From: Mycolicibacter heraklionensis
Lineage (GTDB): Bacteria; Actinomycetota; Actinomycetes; Mycobacteriales; Mycobacteriaceae
Assembly: GCF_001021505.1 (NCBI RefSeq)
Contig: NZ_LDPO01000002.1
Span: 372,001-436,000, forward strand
Length of the DNA: 64,000 bases
Reading direction: 5' to 3'
This document shows, piece by piece, positions 26,759 to 37,655 of this stretch. A program made the translations under genes and the position numbers. Under the pieces are notes generated by a model. The model was given only the letters and a program-made list of their open reading frames with translations. It was not told where the DNA came from and ran no database searches. How positions within the stretch are numbered: the stretch's first letter is position 1; each line of letters opens with the position of its first letter.

Positions 26759-27592
26759 CTATCCCGCAGCCAAGTAGGCCACGGCGTCCCGCAGCCGTTC
26801 GGCCGCGGCACGCAGCGCGCCAGTCTGCGGGCCGACACGCAGCACCTCACGCGAGACTGCCGGCAGCAAGGCGCCCGGAGCGGCCCCTCCCAGCCCGGCA
26901 AGGGCCTCTGGGCGTCCGCCCTGGGCACCAACGCCCGGCACCAGCACCGGACCGCCCAGGGCGCTCAGATCGGGCACCTCGCGCAGCGTGGCGCCCACCA
27001 CGACCCCGGCTGAGCCCAGTCCCGCCACGCTCTCGGCCCGATTCGCTGCCGCGGCCGCGTCGACGACCGCCTGAGCCACCGTGCGGCCGTCCTCGCCCCG
27101 GGCTCGCTGCACGCTCGCCCCCTCCGGGTTGGAGGTGGCCGCCAGCACGAAGACACCCCGCCCATGGGCCGCCGCGGTCTCCAGCAGCGGCTGCAGTGAC
27201 CCGAAACCCAGGTAGGGCGAGGCCGTCACCGCATCGGCGGCCAGCGGCGACTCGCCCGCCCAGGCGGTTGCGTAGGCGGCCATGGTCGAGCCGATGTCAC
27301 CGCGCTTGGCGTCGGCCAGCACCAGCACACCGGCCTCGCGCAGCGCCGCGATGGTGCGCTCCAGCACGACGAACCCGGCCGACCCGTACGCCTCGAAGAA
27401 CGCCACCTGCGGCTTGACAACCGCGAACCCGGCGAACGCCGTCACGCAGGTCTCGCTGAACGCCGCCAGCCCGTCCGGCGTGGCGGGCAGGCCCCACGAG
27501 GCCAGCAATTCGGGGTGCGGGTCGATGCCCAGGCACAGCGGCCCGCGGGCCGCCGTCGCCTCGGCCAGCCGTGCACCGAACCCCGGTATCAC
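26759..27592 (-). CDS. pyrF: Orotidine 5'-phosphate decarboxylase
   Basis: Last step of UMP synthesis, orotidine 5'-phosphate to UMP. 277 aa, the long actinobacterial (type 2) form. The N-terminus GFGARLAEA and the segment [19 protein letters not shown] match Rv1385. The catalytic Lys/Asp are in [27 protein letters not shown] and [10 protein letters not shown] are the other active-site strands. The GTG start overlaps the carB stop by one base (TAGTG), so it is coupled to carB; the longer open frame upstream is rejected. It ends the pyr operon before a strong terminator. Confidence 0.94.
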   Translation of the reverse strand: MIPGFGARLAEATAARGPLCLGIDPHPELLASWGLPATPDGLAAFSETCVTAFAGFAVVKPQVAFFEAYGSAGFVVLERTIAALREAGVLVLADAKRGDIGSTMAAYATAWAGESPLAADAVTASPYLGFGSLQPLLETAAAHGRGVFVLAATSNPEGASVQRARGEDGRTVAQAVVDAAAAANRAESVAGLGSAGVVVGATLREVPDLSALGGPVLVPGVGAQGGRPEALAGLGGAAPGALLPAVSREVLRVGPQTGALRAAAERLRDAVAYLAAG

Positions 27593-30500
27593 TAGTGCCC
27601 GCCGAGGGTGCTGTGCAGCTCCTGCAGGGAACGCACCCCGATATCGCCCCGGATGCCGGCCTCGATGCCCTGCACCGCCGCGGCCGCACCTTGAACCGTG
27701 GTGATGCACGGGATGTTCACACCGACCGCGGCAGAGCGGATCTCATAGCCGTCCACCCGCGGGCCGGAGTTGCCGTACGGGGTGTTGATCACCAGATCCA
27801 CCTCACCGGCCCGGATCGCGTCCACCGCGGACAGGACCGGCCGGTCGGGGCTGGGCTCCTCGAAGTTCTTGCGCACCACATCGCACGGAATCCCGTTGCG
27901 GCGCAGCATCTCCGCGGTGCCCTCGGTGGCCAGAACCCGGAAGCCCAAGTCGGCGAGCCGTTTGACCGGAAACACCAGGGAACGCTTGTCGTGGTTGGCC
28001 ACCGACACGAAAACCGTGCCCTGGGCGGGCAGCGACCCATAGGCGGCGGTCTGGCTCTTGGCGAACGCGGTGCCGAAGTCGCGGTCGATGCCCATCACCT
28101 CACCGGTGGACTTCATCTCCGGGCCGAGCAACGAGTCGATGCCGGAGCCGTCCGCGCGACGGAACCGGTGGAACGGCAGCACGGCCTCCTTGACCGCGAT
28201 GGGGGCGTTCGGGCCGACGGTGGCGCCGTCCCCGGTGGCCGCCAACAGGCCCTCAGACCGCAGTTCGGCGATGGTGGCGCCCAGCATGACGCGCGCGCAG
28301 GCTTTGGCCAGCGGTACCGCGGTGGCCTTGGACACGAACGGGACGGTGCGGCTGGCCCGCGGATTGGCCTCCAGGACGTAGAGCACGTCGTCCTTGAGGG
28401 CGAACTGCACATTGAGCAGCCCCACCACCCCGACACCGTGAGCGATCGCCTCGGTGGCACGGCGCACCTTTTCGATGTCGCTGCGCCCCAGCGTCACCGG
28501 CGGCAGCGCGCACGCCGAGTCACCGGAGTGGATGCCGGCTTCCTCGATGTGCTCCATGATGCCGCCGATGTAGACCTCGGTGCCGTCGCACAGCGCGTCG
28601 ACGTCGATCTCAATGGCGTCTTCCAGGAACCGGTCGACCAGCACCGGGTGCTCCGGTGACAGCTGGGTGGCCCGGGTGATGTAGCCCTGCAGGGTCTCTT
28701 CGTCGTAGACGATCTCCATGCCCCGCCCGCCCAGCACGTACGACGGGCGCACCAGGACCGGGTAACCGATGTCGGCGGCGATCCGCTTGGCCTGCTCGAA
28801 CGTCGTCGCGGTGCCGTAGCGCGGCGCCGGCAGCCCGGCGGTGGTCAGCACGTCGCCGAACGCACCGCGGTCCTCGGCCAGATCGATGGCTTCCGGGCTG
28901 GTTCCGACGATCGGCACCCCGGCGTCGGCCAGCCGCTGGGCCAGCCGCAACGGGGTCTGCCCGCCCAGCTGCACGATCACGCCGACCACCCCGGGGCCGC
29001 CCTGCCCGGACTGCTGTTCGGCGTAGTACACCTCGAGCACGTCCTCGAACGTCAACGGTTCGAAGTAGAGCCGGTCGGCGGTGTCGTAGTCGGTGGACAC
29101 CGTCTCCGGGTTGCAGTTGACCATCACCGTCTCGAACCCGGCCTGGCTCAAGGTGATCGCGGCATGCACGCAGCTGTAGTCGAACTCGATGCCCTGACCG
29201 ATCCGGTTGGGCCCCGAACCCAGGATGAGCACCTTGGGTTTGGTGTCCTGCGCGGCCACCTCGGTCTCGGCGGCGGGGTCGAGCTCGAAAGTGCTGTAGT
29301 GGTACGGCGTCTTGGACTCGAACTCCGCGGCACAGGTGTCGACGGTCTTGAACACCGGGTGGATGCCCAGCCGGTTCCGCAACAGCCGCACCCCGTCCTC
29401 GCCGGCCAGTTCCGGGCGCAGTACAGCGATCTGATGATCCGACAGGCCGCTGTATTTGCAGCGCCGAAGCAGGTCCGCGTCGAGCACCGGGGTGTCGACG
29501 ACCTCAGTGCGCAGCGCCACCAGGCCGTTGATCTGCTCGACGAACCACGGGTCCACCCCGGAGGCCTCGGCAACCTGTTCCACGGTGGCGCCCAGCCGCA
29601 GTGCCAGCTCGATGTCGTAGAGCCGGCCCTCGGTGGGCGTGCGCAGCCGCTCCAGGGCGGCGGCGGGCGAGTCTTCCTCGGGGTCGGGTTTGGTCCAGAA
29701 CCCGGCGCGATCGGTCTCCAGCGAGCGCATCACCTTGCCGAGCGACTCGATGAAGTTGCGGCCCAACGACATCGCTTCGCCCACCGATTTCATGGTGGTG
29801 GTCAGCCGCGGGTCGGCGCCGGGGAACTTCTCGAACGCGAAGCGCGGTGCCTTGACCACGACGTAGTCCAGCGCCGGCTCGAAACAGGCCGGGGTCTCTT
29901 TGGTGATGTCGTTGATGATCTCGTCGAGGGTGTAGCCGATCGCGAGCTTGGCGGCGATCTTGGCGATCGGGAAGCCGGTGGCCTTCGAGGCCAGCGCACT
30001 CGATCGCGACACCCGCGGGTTCATCTCGATCACGATCAGCCGGCCGTCTTGGGGGTTGACCGCGAACTGGATGTTGCAGCCGCCGGTGTCCACGCCGACC
30101 TCGCGCAGGATCGCGATCCCCAGGTCACGCATCCGCTGGTATTCCCGGTCGGTCAGCGTCATGGCCGGTGCGACGGTCACCGAGTCACCGGTGTGCACGC
30201 CCATCGGGTCGACGTTCTCGATCGAGCAGACCACCACGACGTTGTCGTTGCCGTCGCGCATCAGCTCGAGTTCGAATTCCTTCCACCCGTAGATGGATTC
30301 CTCGATCAGGACATTGGCCGTCGGCGAGGCGGCCAGTCCGTCGCCGGCCATCCGCTCGACCTCGTCGAGGCTGGCCGCCAGACCGGAGCCCAGGCCGCCC
30401 ATGGTGAAGGAGGGCCGAACGACGACCGGTAACCCGAGCTCGGCGACGGTCTCGGTGACCTCGGCCATGGTGTAGCAGACCCGGGAACGGGCCGACTCGC

Positions 30501-30936
30501 CGCCGACTTTGGCGACGATGTCCTTGAACTGCTGGCGGTCCTCGCCGCGCTGGATGGCCTCGAAGTCGGCGCCGATCAGCTCGACGCCGTAGCGCTCCAG
30601 CACCCCGTGCTCATGCAGGGCCACCGCGGTGTTGAGCGCGGTCTGCCCGCCCAGGGTGGCCAGCAGGGCGTCGACCTTGTTGTCCCGCTCGGCTTGCTGG
30701 GCGAGCACCTTTTCGACGAACTCCCAGGTGATGGGCTCGACGTAGGTGTTGTCGGCGTACTCGGGGTCGGTCATGATGGTCGCGGGGTTGGAGTTGACCA
30801 GGCTCACCTGCAGGCCCTCGGCCTTGAGCACCCGGCAGGCCTGGGTTCCGGAGTAGTCGAACTCACAGGCCTGGCCGATCACGATCGGCCCGGAGCCGAT
30901 CACCAGAACATGGCGCAGGTCGGTACGGCGCGGCAC
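27592..30936 (-). CDS. carB: Carbamoyl-phosphate synthase large chain
   Basis: 1114 aa with two homologous ATP-grasp halves and a C-terminal MGS allosteric domain. It makes carbamoyl phosphate for pyrimidines and arginine. First half: [20 protein letters not shown] and [20 protein letters not shown]. Second half: [19 protein letters not shown] and [17 protein letters not shown]. The C-terminal domain starts around [14 protein letters not shown]. The GTG at 30934-30936 follows AGGAGAG and fits the family N-terminus ([13 protein letters not shown]). The 91-base gap to carA, larger than other gaps in this operon, is filled by a palindromic repeat. Confidence 0.97.
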   Translation of the reverse strand: MPRRTDLRHVLVIGSGPIVIGQACEFDYSGTQACRVLKAEGLQVSLVNSNPATIMTDPEYADNTYVEPITWEFVEKVLAQQAERDNKVDALLATLGGQTALNTAVALHEHGVLERYGVELIGADFEAIQRGEDRQQFKDIVAKVGGESARSRVCYTMAEVTETVAELGLPVVVRPSFTMGGLGSGLAASLDEVERMAGDGLAASPTANVLIEESIYGWKEFELELMRDGNDNVVVVCSIENVDPMGVHTGDSVTVAPAMTLTDREYQRMRDLGIAILREVGVDTGGCNIQFAVNPQDGRLIVIEMNPRVSRSSALASKATGFPIAKIAAKLAIGYTLDEIINDITKETPACFEPALDYVVVKAPRFAFEKFPGADPRLTTTMKSVGEAMSLGRNFIESLGKVMRSLETDRAGFWTKPDPEEDSPAAALERLRTPTEGRLYDIELALRLGATVEQVAEASGVDPWFVEQINGLVALRTEVVDTPVLDADLLRRCKYSGLSDHQIAVLRPELAGEDGVRLLRNRLGIHPVFKTVDTCAAEFESKTPYHYSTFELDPAAETEVAAQDTKPKVLILGSGPNRIGQGIEFDYSCVHAAITLSQAGFETVMVNCNPETVSTDYDTADRLYFEPLTFEDVLEVYYAEQQSGQGGPGVVGVIVQLGGQTPLRLAQRLADAGVPIVGTSPEAIDLAEDRGAFGDVLTTAGLPAPRYGTATTFEQAKRIAADIGYPVLVRPSYVLGGRGMEIVYDEETLQGYITRATQLSPEHPVLVDRFLEDAIEIDVDALCDGTEVYIGGIMEHIEEAGIHSGDSACALPPVTLGRSDIEKVRRATEAIAHGVGVVGLLNVQFALKDDVLYVLEANPRASRTVPFVSKATAVPLAKACARVMLGATIAELRSEGLLAATGDGATVGPNAPIAVKEAVLPFHRFRRADGSGIDSLLGPEMKSTGEVMGIDRDFGTAFAKSQTAAYGSLPAQGTVFVSVANHDKRSLVFPVKRLADLGFRVLATEGTAEMLRRNGIPCDVVRKNFEEPSPDRPVLSAVDAIRAGEVDLVINTPYGNSGPRVDGYEIRSAAVGVNIPCITTVQGAAAAVQGIEAGIRGDIGVRSLQELHSTLGGH

Positions 30937-30955
30937 TAGCTCTCTCCTCGTGTTG

Positions 30956-31017
30956 CGCGAGCGTGCGCAGATGTGCGCTCGCCCGCGGCGTGTCGTGTGC
31001 AAACACGCACACTCGCG
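30956..31017. repeat. Intergenic palindromic repeat, copy A (carA-carB gap)
   Basis: Imperfect inverted repeat: CGCGAGCGTGCG (30956-30967) against CGCACACTCGCG (31006-31017), one mismatch. The interior contains CCGCGGCGTGTCG, which also occurs in copy B. It lies within the pyr operon, so it is not simply a terminator; it may affect mRNA processing between carA and carB. Confidence 0.65.
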
Positions 31018-31027
31018 GCAATGTTGT

Positions 31028-32149
31028 TCACTGCCCGGTCTCCATCAGGTCGACGAACTGGTCGAACAGGTATTCCGCGTCGTGCGGTCCGGCCGCGGCC
31101 TCGGGGTGGTACTGCACCGAGAACGCCCGGCCGTTGGCGAGCTTGACGCCCTCGACCACGCCGTCGTTGGCGCAGGTGTGGCTGACCACCGCCGGACCGA
31201 AGTCGGTGTCAAAGCGCTGGCCCGCTTCGCCTTCGAGTGCGAATCCGTGATTCTGCGCGGTCACCGCCACCCGGCCGGTGGCGTGGTCGATCACCGGGAT
31301 GTTGATGCCGCGGTGGCCGAACGTCATCTTGTAGGTGTTCAGCCCCAGCGCACGCCCCAGGATCTGGTTGCCGAAACAGATTCCGAACAGCGGGATTCCG
31401 GCGCCGAGCACCTCGCGGGTCAACGCCACCATCGCCGCTGCGGTGGCCGGGTCCCCGGGTCCGTTGGACAGGAACACCCCGTCGGGCTTCAACTCGGCGA
31501 TCTGCGCGAAATCCACCGACGACGGCAGCACGTGGCTGCGGATTCCGCGGCGGGCGAAGTTGCGTGGCGTGTTGGTCTTGATGCCCAGGTCCAGCGCGGC
31601 GATGGTGAACCGGTGGGCCCCCTCAGGTTCCACCACGTATTCCGCATCAGTGCTGACCTGCCCGGCCAGGTCGGCGCCAAGCATCGACGGCTGCTCGCGG
31701 ACCCGGGTCACCAACTCCTCCGGTGATGCCAGCGCGTCACCGGAGAACACCCCGGCCTTCATCGAGCCGTGATTGCGCAGGTGGCGCACCACGGTGCGGG
31801 TGTCAACACCGGCGATACCGACGATGCCCTGACGGACCAGCTCGTCGTCCAGCGTGCCGGTGGCCCGCCAGTTCGACGCCCGCGGCGACGGGTCGCGCAC
31901 CACATAGCCTGCCACCCAGATCTTTTCGTCGCGGCTCTCCCCGTCCTCGCGGTTCCAGCCGGTGTTGCCGATCTGCGGGGCGGTGGCCACCACGATCTGC
32001 CGGTGGTAACTGGGATCGGTCAGGGTCTCCTGGTAGCCGGACATCCCGGTGGAGAACACCGCCTCACCCAGGGTCTGTCCGACGGCCCCGAACGGTGTTC
32101 CGGTGAATGTCCGGCCGTCCTCGAGAACCAGCACCGCACGCGCGTTCAT
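31028..32149 (-). CDS. carA: Carbamoyl-phosphate synthase small chain
   Basis: Glutamine amidotransferase subunit that feeds ammonia to CarB; 373 aa. The N-terminal domain begins [20 protein letters not shown] and includes [17 protein letters not shown]. The class I amidotransferase triad is visible: Cys in [16 protein letters not shown], His and Glu in [23 protein letters not shown] is the oxyanion-region motif. The ATG at 32147-32149 overlaps the preceding stop (ATGA), so it is translationally coupled to the small membrane protein gene upstream. Confidence 0.96.
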   Translation of the reverse strand: MNARAVLVLEDGRTFTGTPFGAVGQTLGEAVFSTGMSGYQETLTDPSYHRQIVVATAPQIGNTGWNREDGESRDEKIWVAGYVVRDPSPRASNWRATGTLDDELVRQGIVGIAGVDTRTVVRHLRNHGSMKAGVFSGDALASPEELVTRVREQPSMLGADLAGQVSTDAEYVVEPEGAHRFTIAALDLGIKTNTPRNFARRGIRSHVLPSSVDFAQIAELKPDGVFLSNGPGDPATAAAMVALTREVLGAGIPLFGICFGNQILGRALGLNTYKMTFGHRGINIPVIDHATGRVAVTAQNHGFALEGEAGQRFDTDFGPAVVSHTCANDGVVEGVKLANGRAFSVQYHPEAAAGPHDAEYLFDQFVDLMETGQ

Positions 32150-32664
32150 CTGTCGTCTTCCTCTTCTTCTAACCAGCGGCTGTGCTCGGCGCGGTCGTCC
32201 GCGCGGAAGCCGGTGTCTATCTCGGTGCCCGACGGCAGTCGCCATCGGATGGCCAGCACTCCGTTCTGATTTCGGGTCGGGATGGCGCGCCCGGCGATGC
32301 CGCGTTCGGCGCGAACCGCGATCACCGCCTCCTGAGGGATCCAGATCGGCCGGGCGCCGCTGCGCTGCACCATGATTCCCTCGGGGTAGCGGGTCAGCAC
32401 CGCTTTGGTCCGATAGCCCAGGTCGCCGACCACCACCCGGTCGTTCCACTTCGGGGCCAGCGTGCAACCCAGGTACTGCCCGCGGGTGGCCTCCACGGTG
32501 GGCGAACCCACCGTGTCGGGCACGCTCGGCAGCGTCCCGATCAGCGCGTCCTGCAGCTGGCCGCGGCGGCGCCAGCCGCGCATCATCAGCCGGATCACCA
32601 CGCCGATCAGCACCGCCAGCAGAAAAGCGAAGACCAGCGAGCCGATCAACGTGGGGGTGTTCAT
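32146..32664 (-). CDS. Conserved membrane-anchored protein, Rv1382 family
   Basis: 172 aa: one N-terminal transmembrane helix (about residues 5-27, [20 protein letters not shown]), a basic stop-transfer RRGWRRR-like segment, then a soluble domain of about 140 residues ending in an acidic tail (WLEEEEDDR). Its place between pyrC and carA, overlapping both by four bases, is the same as Rv1382 and is conserved in mycobacteria. The soluble part resembles a beta-rich PH-like fold, but that is inference. Function is unknown; strict linkage to the pyr genes hints at co-regulation rather than catalysis. Confidence 0.8.
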   Translation of the reverse strand: MNTPTLIGSLVFAFLLAVLIGVVIRLMMRGWRRRGQLQDALIGTLPSVPDTVGSPTVEATRGQYLGCTLAPKWNDRVVVGDLGYRTKAVLTRYPEGIMVQRSGARPIWIPQEAVIAVRAERGIAGRAIPTRNQNGVLAIRWRLPSGTEIDTGFRADDRAEHSRWLEEEEDDR

Positions 32665-33953
32665 GCCGGACTCTTCCCGTCCCGGGCGGTGATCCGACCA
32701 CGCAGCAGGGTCGCGGTGACGGTCGCCGGCAGCGTCATCTCCTCATAGGGGGTGTTGTCCGAGCGGCTGGCCAGCTGCCCGCCGGTGACCACCCAGGTCG
32801 TGTCGGGATCGACCACGGTCAGGTTGGCCGGCTCGCCCACCTCCAGCGGGCGGCCCTGATCGGGCAGACCGACGATCTGCGCCGGCCGCTCGCTCATCAC
32901 GCGGGCCACGTCGCGCCAGGTCAGCAGGCCGGTCTGCACCATCGTGGCCACCACCACCGACAGCGCGGTCTGCAGGCCGAGCATACCGGGCCGGGCAGCG
33001 GCGAACTCGCAGGTCTTCTCGTGTTCGGCGTGCGGGGCGTGGTCGGTGGCCACGCAGTCGATGACACCGTCGGCCAATGCCTGCCGCAGCGCCTGCGCGT
33101 CGGACGCCTCCCGCAGCGGCGGGTTGACCCGGTTGCGGCCGTCGTAGTCGGCGAGCCGGCTGTCGTCGAGCATCAGGTGGTGCGGGGTGACCTCGGCGGT
33201 CACCGAGATCCCTTGCCCTTTAGCCCATTTGAGGAGTTCGACCGTTCCGGCCGTGGACGCATGGCAGATGTGCAGGCGGGCGCCCGCGTCGCGGGCCAGC
33301 AGGACGTCCCGGGCCACGATCGACTCTTCGGCGGCGCGCGGCCAGCCGGCCAAGCCCAGCCGGGCGGCGTTGGGCCCCTCGTGGGCGACCGACCCGACGG
33401 TCAGCCGCGGCTCCTCGGCGTGCTGGGCGATCAACACTCCCAGGCCGGTGGCGTACTCCAGCGCGCGACGCATCACCAGGGGGTGGTCCACACAGACACC
33501 GTCGTCGGAGAACATCCGAACGCGCGCGGTACCGGCGGCCATCATGCCCATCTCGGTCAGCTGGGTGCCGCCCAGTCCGACGGTGACCGCGCCGACCGGG
33601 TGCACGTCGACCAGGCCGATCTGCTGTCCGCGCTGCCAGACATGGTCGGTGACCACCGGGGAGTCGGCGACGGGATCGGTGTTGGCCATCGCGAACACCG
33701 CGGTGTAGCCGCCCAGAGCCGCTGCCGCCGAGCCGGTTTCGATGTCCTCGGCGTATTCGCGTCCCGGTTCACGCAGATGGGTGTGCAGGTCGACAAAGCC
33801 CGGCAACAACACCTGCCCGGGCGCGTCGACGATCTCGCAGTCGTCCGGGACGGACAGGCCCGCACCGATCTGGGCGATCTGGCCGCCCTGTACCAGGACA
33901 TCGACCTGGTCGCCTTCGCCGTAACACCGCACTCCGCGAATCAGCACGCTCAC
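32661..33953 (-). CDS. pyrC: Dihydroorotase, class I
   Basis: Cyclises carbamoyl aspartate to dihydroorotate; 430 aa, metal-dependent amidohydrolase. Metal site 1: [13 protein letters not shown] (HxH). Other ligands: [19 protein letters not shown], and the catalytic Asp in CVATDHAPH. The substrate-binding segment NRVNPPLRE is intact. The start is a GTG (33951-33953) that overlaps the pyrB stop (GTGA). The downstream stop overlaps the next ATG. It is part of the coupled chain pyrR-pyrB-pyrC-Rv1382-carA. Confidence 0.96.
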   Translation of the reverse strand: MSVLIRGVRCYGEGDQVDVLVQGGQIAQIGAGLSVPDDCEIVDAPGQVLLPGFVDLHTHLREPGREYAEDIETGSAAAALGGYTAVFAMANTDPVADSPVVTDHVWQRGQQIGLVDVHPVGAVTVGLGGTQLTEMGMMAAGTARVRMFSDDGVCVDHPLVMRRALEYATGLGVLIAQHAEEPRLTVGSVAHEGPNAARLGLAGWPRAAEESIVARDVLLARDAGARLHICHASTAGTVELLKWAKGQGISVTAEVTPHHLMLDDSRLADYDGRNRVNPPLREASDAQALRQALADGVIDCVATDHAPHAEHEKTCEFAAARPGMLGLQTALSVVVATMVQTGLLTWRDVARVMSERPAQIVGLPDQGRPLEVGEPANLTVVDPDTTWVVTGGQLASRSDNTPYEEMTLPATVTATLLRGRITARDGKSPA

Positions 33954-34939
33954 AGCGCTGCTTCCTCTCCCGCCGACCCCGAATCCGTCGCCGGCCCCGC
34001 GGACTCGCTACCCACCAGCAGATGGAACAGCACCGCCATGCGCACATGTACCCCGTTGGAAACCTGTTGCAGCACCGCGGATTGGGACGAGTCCGCCACC
34101 GACGAGGAGATCTCCATGCCGCGCAACATCGGGCCCGGATGCAGCACCACCGCGTGGTCGGCGAGCATCGCCCGGCGCTTCTCGCTCAGCCCGTAGCGCA
34201 CCGAGTACTCCCGCGTCGACGGGAAGAACCCGCCGGTCATCCGTTCGGCCTGCACCCGCAACATCAGCACCGCATCGGCGGCCGGCAGCTCGGCGTCGAA
34301 GTCATGCGAGACCGTCACCGGCCACTCGGCGACCCCGACCGGCAGCAGGGTCGGCGGCGCCACCAGCACCACCTCGGCGCCCAGCGTCGCCAGCAGGCTC
34401 ACGTTGGAGCGGGCCACCCGGCTGTGCACGATGTCGCCGACGATGACGACGCGGCGGCCCTCGATGCCGCCCAGGCGCTGCCGCAGCGTCAGCGCGTCCA
34501 GCAACGCCTGGGTGGGGTGCTCGTGGGTACCGTCACCGGCGTTGATCACCGACGGGCCGGTCGCATCGGTGGCACCGGTCCACTCCGACAGCAGGTGCGC
34601 CGCGCCCGACGACGGGTGGCGGATGATCAGCGCGTCGGCACCGGCGGCCCGCAACGTCAGCGCGGTGTCGCGCAGCGACTCGCCCTTGCTGACCGAGGAT
34701 CCCGACGCGGACACATTGATCACGTCGGCGCTCATCCACTTGCCGGCCACCTCGAACGACACCCGGGTCCGGGTGGAGTTCTCGTAGAACATCGTGATCA
34801 CGGTGCGCCCGCGCAGAGTGGGCAGCTTTTTGACCTCGCGCCCCACCAGCGCCTGAGCGAAGCGGTCCGCGTCGTCGAGGATCGCGGTGGCCTCATCACG
34901 GCTCAAGTCGCCGGCCGCCAGCAGATGCCTGGTGCTCAT
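33950..34939 (-). CDS. pyrB: Aspartate carbamoyltransferase catalytic chain
   Basis: Joins carbamoyl phosphate and aspartate. 329 aa. The carbamoyl-phosphate site is [15 protein letters not shown], with S and K of [11 protein letters not shown] completing it. [13 protein letters not shown] and [17 protein letters not shown] are the other signature segments. [10 protein letters not shown] is the aspartate-binding loop. No regulatory PyrI gene is present, as expected in mycobacteria, where PyrR controls expression. The ATG at 34937-34939 overlaps the pyrR stop. Confidence 0.96.
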   Translation of the reverse strand: MSTRHLLAAGDLSRDEATAILDDADRFAQALVGREVKKLPTLRGRTVITMFYENSTRTRVSFEVAGKWMSADVINVSASGSSVSKGESLRDTALTLRAAGADALIIRHPSSGAAHLLSEWTGATDATGPSVINAGDGTHEHPTQALLDALTLRQRLGGIEGRRVVIVGDIVHSRVARSNVSLLATLGAEVVLVAPPTLLPVGVAEWPVTVSHDFDAELPAADAVLMLRVQAERMTGGFFPSTREYSVRYGLSEKRRAMLADHAVVLHPGPMLRGMEISSSVADSSQSAVLQQVSNGVHVRMAVLFHLLVGSESAGPATDSGSAGEEAAL

Positions 34940-35508
34940 CGGGTAATCACCACCTGGTCGCGACCGTCATGTTCAGCCAGCAGGACATGCACGCTTTCGC
35001 CGCGAGATGTCGGCACGTTCTTGCCGACGTAGTCGGCGCGTATCGGCAGCTCGCGGTGGCCGCGGTCCACCAGGACGGCCAACTGCACGATCCGGGGCCG
35101 CCCCACGTCGCGCAGCGCGTCCAGCGCGGCGCGCACCGACCGGCCCGCGAAGAGCACGTCGTCGACCAGGATCACGCACGCGTCGTCGATGCCGCCGGCT
35201 GGGATAGAGGTGGGCTCCAGGGGCCGCGGGGGCTGACGCATCAGGTCGTCGCGGTAGAGGGTGATGTCCAGTGCGCCGTGCGCGACGTCCACGCCGCAGA
35301 ATTCGCTGATCTTGCCGGCCAGCCGCTGGGCCAGGGTGACGCCGCGGGTGGGGATGCCCAGCAGCACGACTCGCGGGGCGTTGGTTCTGTCGGGGTCGTC
35401 TAAAGCGGTCTTCTCGATGATCTGATGTGCGATACGAGAAACAGTGCGACCCACATCCGCCGAGGACATCAATTCCCGGTCGGTGCTGGAATTACCGGCA
35501 GCGCCCAT
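34936..35508 (-). CDS. pyrR: PyrR, pyr mRNA-binding regulator/uracil phosphoribosyltransferase
   Basis: 190 aa. It senses UMP and represses pyr translation, and has weak uracil phosphoribosyltransferase activity. It begins [20 protein letters not shown], very close to Rv1379. The PRPP-binding motif is [19 protein letters not shown] and the upstream hood segment is [16 protein letters not shown]. Basic surface residues in ITLYRDDLM fit RNA binding. The frame stays open upstream but the ATG at 35506-35508 matches family starts. AAGGAGG lies upstream, overlapped by a PyrR-binding hairpin, so the gene is probably autoregulated. It is first gene of the operon. Confidence 0.96.
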   Translation of the reverse strand: MGAAGNSSTDRELMSSADVGRTVSRIAHQIIEKTALDDPDRTNAPRVVLLGIPTRGVTLAQRLAGKISEFCGVDVAHGALDITLYRDDLMRQPPRPLEPTSIPAGGIDDACVILVDDVLFAGRSVRAALDALRDVGRPRIVQLAVLVDRGHRELPIRADYVGKNVPTSRGESVHVLLAEHDGRDQVVITR

Positions 35509-35522
35509 GCGAAACCGCAGGA

Positions 35523-35552
35523 CCTCCTTCTCCGCCTCGCAGGACGGATCGT
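35523..35552 (-). promoter_or_regulatory. PyrR-binding hairpin overlapping the pyr ribosome binding site
   Basis: The minus-strand RNA reads UCCG-UCCUGCGAGG-CGGA. The loop carries UCCNGNGAGG with the CNGNGA hexaloop (35535-35544) that defines PyrR binding loops in Bacillus. Immediately 3' is the Shine-Dalgarno AAGGAGG (35523-35529). PyrR binding would hide the ribosome site, as shown for M. smegmatis PyrR-dependent translational repression. There is no sign of a Bacillus-type attenuation terminator. Confidence 0.7.
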
Positions 35553-35575
35553 TAAAGGATGTCGAACTGCCGCGT

Positions 35576-35581
35576 AGCCTA
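35576..35581 (-). promoter_or_regulatory. Candidate -10 box of the pyr operon
   Basis: TAGGCT on the minus strand, a TANNNT box about 70 bases before the pyrR ATG. It would give a leader just long enough to include the PyrR hairpin. No clear -35 is visible. Confidence 0.4.
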
Positions 35582-35606
35582 GCATCCGCCAGCCGCTGGT
35601 CCGGCG

Positions 35607-35664
35607 CGAGTGTGCGCAGAATCGCGGTCGACCGCGGCGTGTCGACCCCAGACACGCACTCTCG
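35607..35664. repeat. Intergenic palindromic repeat, copy B (pyrR promoter region)
   Basis: CGAGTGTGCG (35607-35616) against CGCACTCTCG (35655-35664), one mismatch. The interior has CCGCGGCGTGTCG, shared with copy A, and a CGCGGTCGACCGCG palindrome. It lies between the divergent pyrR and serine hydrolase genes, upstream of both promoters. Confidence 0.65.
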
Positions 35665-35682
35665 GCACATGAGGCCCGCCGT

Positions 35683-35688
35683 TAGCCT
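35683..35688 (+). promoter_or_regulatory. -10 box of a probably leaderless mRNA
   Basis: TAGCCT lies six bases before the GTG start at 35695. With a usual 6-7 base spacing the transcript would begin at the start codon itself, as many mycobacterial mRNAs do. No Shine-Dalgarno is present. Confidence 0.5.
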
Positions 35689-35694
35689 AAGCGG

Positions 35695-36897
35695 GTGAAC
35701 CTCGACCCCAACCAGGCGCCGCTGCGCGAAGCCTGCGATACCGGCCTGCTCGCCGGTGTGGTGACGCTTGTCTGGCAGCGCGGCACGGTGCTGCAGGTCA
35801 ACGAGATCGGCCATCGCGATGTCGGCGCCGGCCTGCCGATGACCCGCGACACGGTGTTCCGGATCGCCTCCATGACCAAGCCGGTCACCATCGCCGCTGC
35901 GATGACCCTGGTCGACCAAGGCCGGCTGCGGCTCACCGACCCGGTCGCGCACTGGCTGCCGGAGTTCGCCGCACCGCGGGTGCTCCTCGACCCAGCCGGA
36001 TCACTGGAGGCCACCACCGCGGCGCGGCGGGCGCTCACGGTCGACGATCTGATGACGCACCGCTGCGGCATCGGCTACGGCTTTTCCGTGCCCGGTCCGA
36101 TCGCGCGGGAGTACCAGCGGCTGCCCTTCGGACGCGGCCCCGAGGCCTGGCTGACGGCGCTGGCGGCGCTTCCCCTGGTGGACCAGCCCGGTGAGCGAGT
36201 CACCTACGGCCACGGCACCGACGTGCTGGGCGTGCTGCTCTCGCGGATCGAGGGCAAACCGCTGCCGCAGGTGCTCGAGGAGCGGATCCTGGGCCCGCTG
36301 GGGATGACCGACACCGGATTCTGTGTCACTCCGCAGGCACGCGGGCGCAGCGCCACCATGTATCGCGTCGACGGAGACACCCTGCGCGACGATGCGATGG
36401 GGCCCGTGCCGATCGCGATGCCCGCGTTTCCCAACGCCGGGGGCGGCCTGATGTCCACCGCCGACGACTACCTGGCGTTCGCCCGGATGTTGCTGGCCGA
36501 CGGCATGTTCGACGGCACCCGGGTGCTCTCCGCCGAGTCGGCCCGAGCAATGCGCACCGATCAGCTCACCGACGACCAGAAGCGGCACCCGTTCCTGGGA
36601 GCCCCGTTCTGGATGGGACGCGGGTTCGGGCTCAACCTGTCGGTGGTGACGGACCCGGCGAAGTCCCAGCCGCTGTTCGGGCCGGGCGGTGCGGGCGCGT
36701 TCGGCTGGCCGGGAGCCTACGGGACGTGGTGGCAGGCCGATCCGGCCGCAGACCTGATCCTGATCTATCTGGTGCAGAACTCCCCGACGCTGTCCACCGA
36801 CATGGCCGTCGCGGTTGCCGGCAATACCTCGATCGCCAAACTGCGGGTCGCGCAGCCGAAGTTCGTCCGCCGGACCTACGCGGCCCTGGGCTTGTGA
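35695..36897 (+). CDS. Serine hydrolase of the beta-lactamase/penicillin-binding class C fold
   Basis: A 400-aa cytoplasmic-looking protein without signal peptide. The SxxK motif is [11 protein letters not shown] (about residues 56-66), the YxN position reads [11 protein letters not shown], and [16 protein letters not shown] corresponds to the third (KTG/HTG-like) box. This pattern is that of esterase-type beta-lactamase relatives (EstB, and mycobacterial Rv1367c- or LipL-like proteins), so an esterase is more likely than a lactamase. It starts with GTG directly after a -10 box, suggesting a leaderless mRNA. It is divergent from pyrR. Confidence 0.85.
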   Translation: MNLDPNQAPLREACDTGLLAGVVTLVWQRGTVLQVNEIGHRDVGAGLPMTRDTVFRIASMTKPVTIAAAMTLVDQGRLRLTDPVAHWLPEFAAPRVLLDPAGSLEATTAARRALTVDDLMTHRCGIGYGFSVPGPIAREYQRLPFGRGPEAWLTALAALPLVDQPGERVTYGHGTDVLGVLLSRIEGKPLPQVLEERILGPLGMTDTGFCVTPQARGRSATMYRVDGDTLRDDAMGPVPIAMPAFPNAGGGLMSTADDYLAFARMLLADGMFDGTRVLSAESARAMRTDQLTDDQKRHPFLGAPFWMGRGFGLNLSVVTDPAKSQPLFGPGGAGAFGWPGAYGTWWQADPAADLILIYLVQNSPTLSTDMAVAVAGNTSIAKLRVAQPKFVRRTYAALGL

Positions 36898-36938
36898 GTC
36901 TGGGCCGACGGCAAACCCGTTGAGCCTCAGGCGTGCAT

Positions 36939-36994
36939 CGAGTGTGCGGTTTGGTAGGCCAGAACGCGATTTCGCCGACCAAACCGCACACTCG
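36939..36994. repeat. Intergenic palindromic repeat, copy C, likely bidirectional terminator
   Basis: Perfect 17-base inverted repeat: CGAGTGTGCGGTTTGGT (36939-36955) and ACCAAACCGCACACTCG (36978-36994) around a 22-base loop. The outer CGAGTGTGCG/CGCACACTCG core is the one seen in copies A and B. It lies between two convergent genes, so termination is a natural role here. Confidence 0.75.
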
Positions 36995-37007
36995 GCACGT
37001 TTCTGCG

Positions 37008-37655
37008 CTAGCGGCTCTCCCCCGCGAGGCTCTTCCCGGCCAGGCGTGCCTTCTCGAGAGCGGCCTCGCGCATCTGTTCGCGCTCCTCGGGGGTCCACCG
37101 CGTGGTCGGCTCGAACACCAGGGTCTGCACCGTGTAGCCCAACATGGTGAATACGTACTCCAGGTAGGGCCGCTGGAAGTCCTGCAGGTCGTGACGGGTG
37201 CCGTCGTAGGCGCTGGAGCGGGTCAAGATGAGCTGCACCGGTTTGCCGTCGCCCAACGTGCCCACGTGTTCCCCGCGTTCGTTGACCGTGAAGCTGGCCA
37301 TCGGTTGCACGATGACGTCGATCCAGGCCTTCAACGCATGCGGCACATGCCAATTCCACATCGGCGACGACACCACCAGCCGGTCGAATGAGCGCACCCG
37401 CTCAATCTCGGCCAGCACTTTCGACCAGATCTGCTTCTGCTCCGGTGTCCGGCGTTCGCCGTAGAGCGGCGCGAACTTGGCGAAGGCGGCATCCCGCCCG
37501 AAGATCACCATCTCATCGGTCCACACCGAGAACCGTTCGACGTCGCCGACCGCGGCCACGGGCGCGGCCTGCAGGAACGCCTCGGCCAGCGCCGACGACA
37601 GCGAATGTTCTCCCTTCGGGCTCGCCTGGACCCACAGGGTTTTCATGGCGGCCAT
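37008..37655 (-). CDS. Flavodoxin-fold NAD(P)H oxidoreductase, FMN-dependent azoreductase family
   Basis: 215 aa. The start TLWVQASPKGEHSLSSALAE is the flavin-phosphate loop of the Flavodoxin_2/AzoR family. SSPMWNWHVPHALKAWIDVI is the diagnostic second flavin motif, with LILTRSSAY contacting the isoalloxazine ring. Such enzymes reduce FMN, quinones or azo dyes with NAD(P)H. The ATG at 37653-37655 overlaps the preceding stop (TAATG), so it is coupled to the flavin monooxygenase gene upstream. A role as FMNH2 supplier to that monooxygenase is inferred. A second ATG three codons in is possible. Confidence 0.85.
   Translation of the reverse strand: MAAMKTLWVQASPKGEHSLSSALAEAFLQAAPVAAVGDVERFSVWTDEMVIFGRDAAFAKFAPLYGERRTPEQKQIWSKVLAEIERVRSFDRLVVSSPMWNWHVPHALKAWIDVIVQPMASFTVNERGEHVGTLGDGKPVQLILTRSSAYDGTRHDLQDFQRPYLEYVFTMLGYTVQTLVFEPTTRWTPEEREQMREAALEKARLAGKSLAGESR

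Noticed and set aside
35695..36897. Beta-lactamase resistance gene
   Set aside because: No signal peptide and the third box is not a KTG; it fits esterase-like members of the fold.
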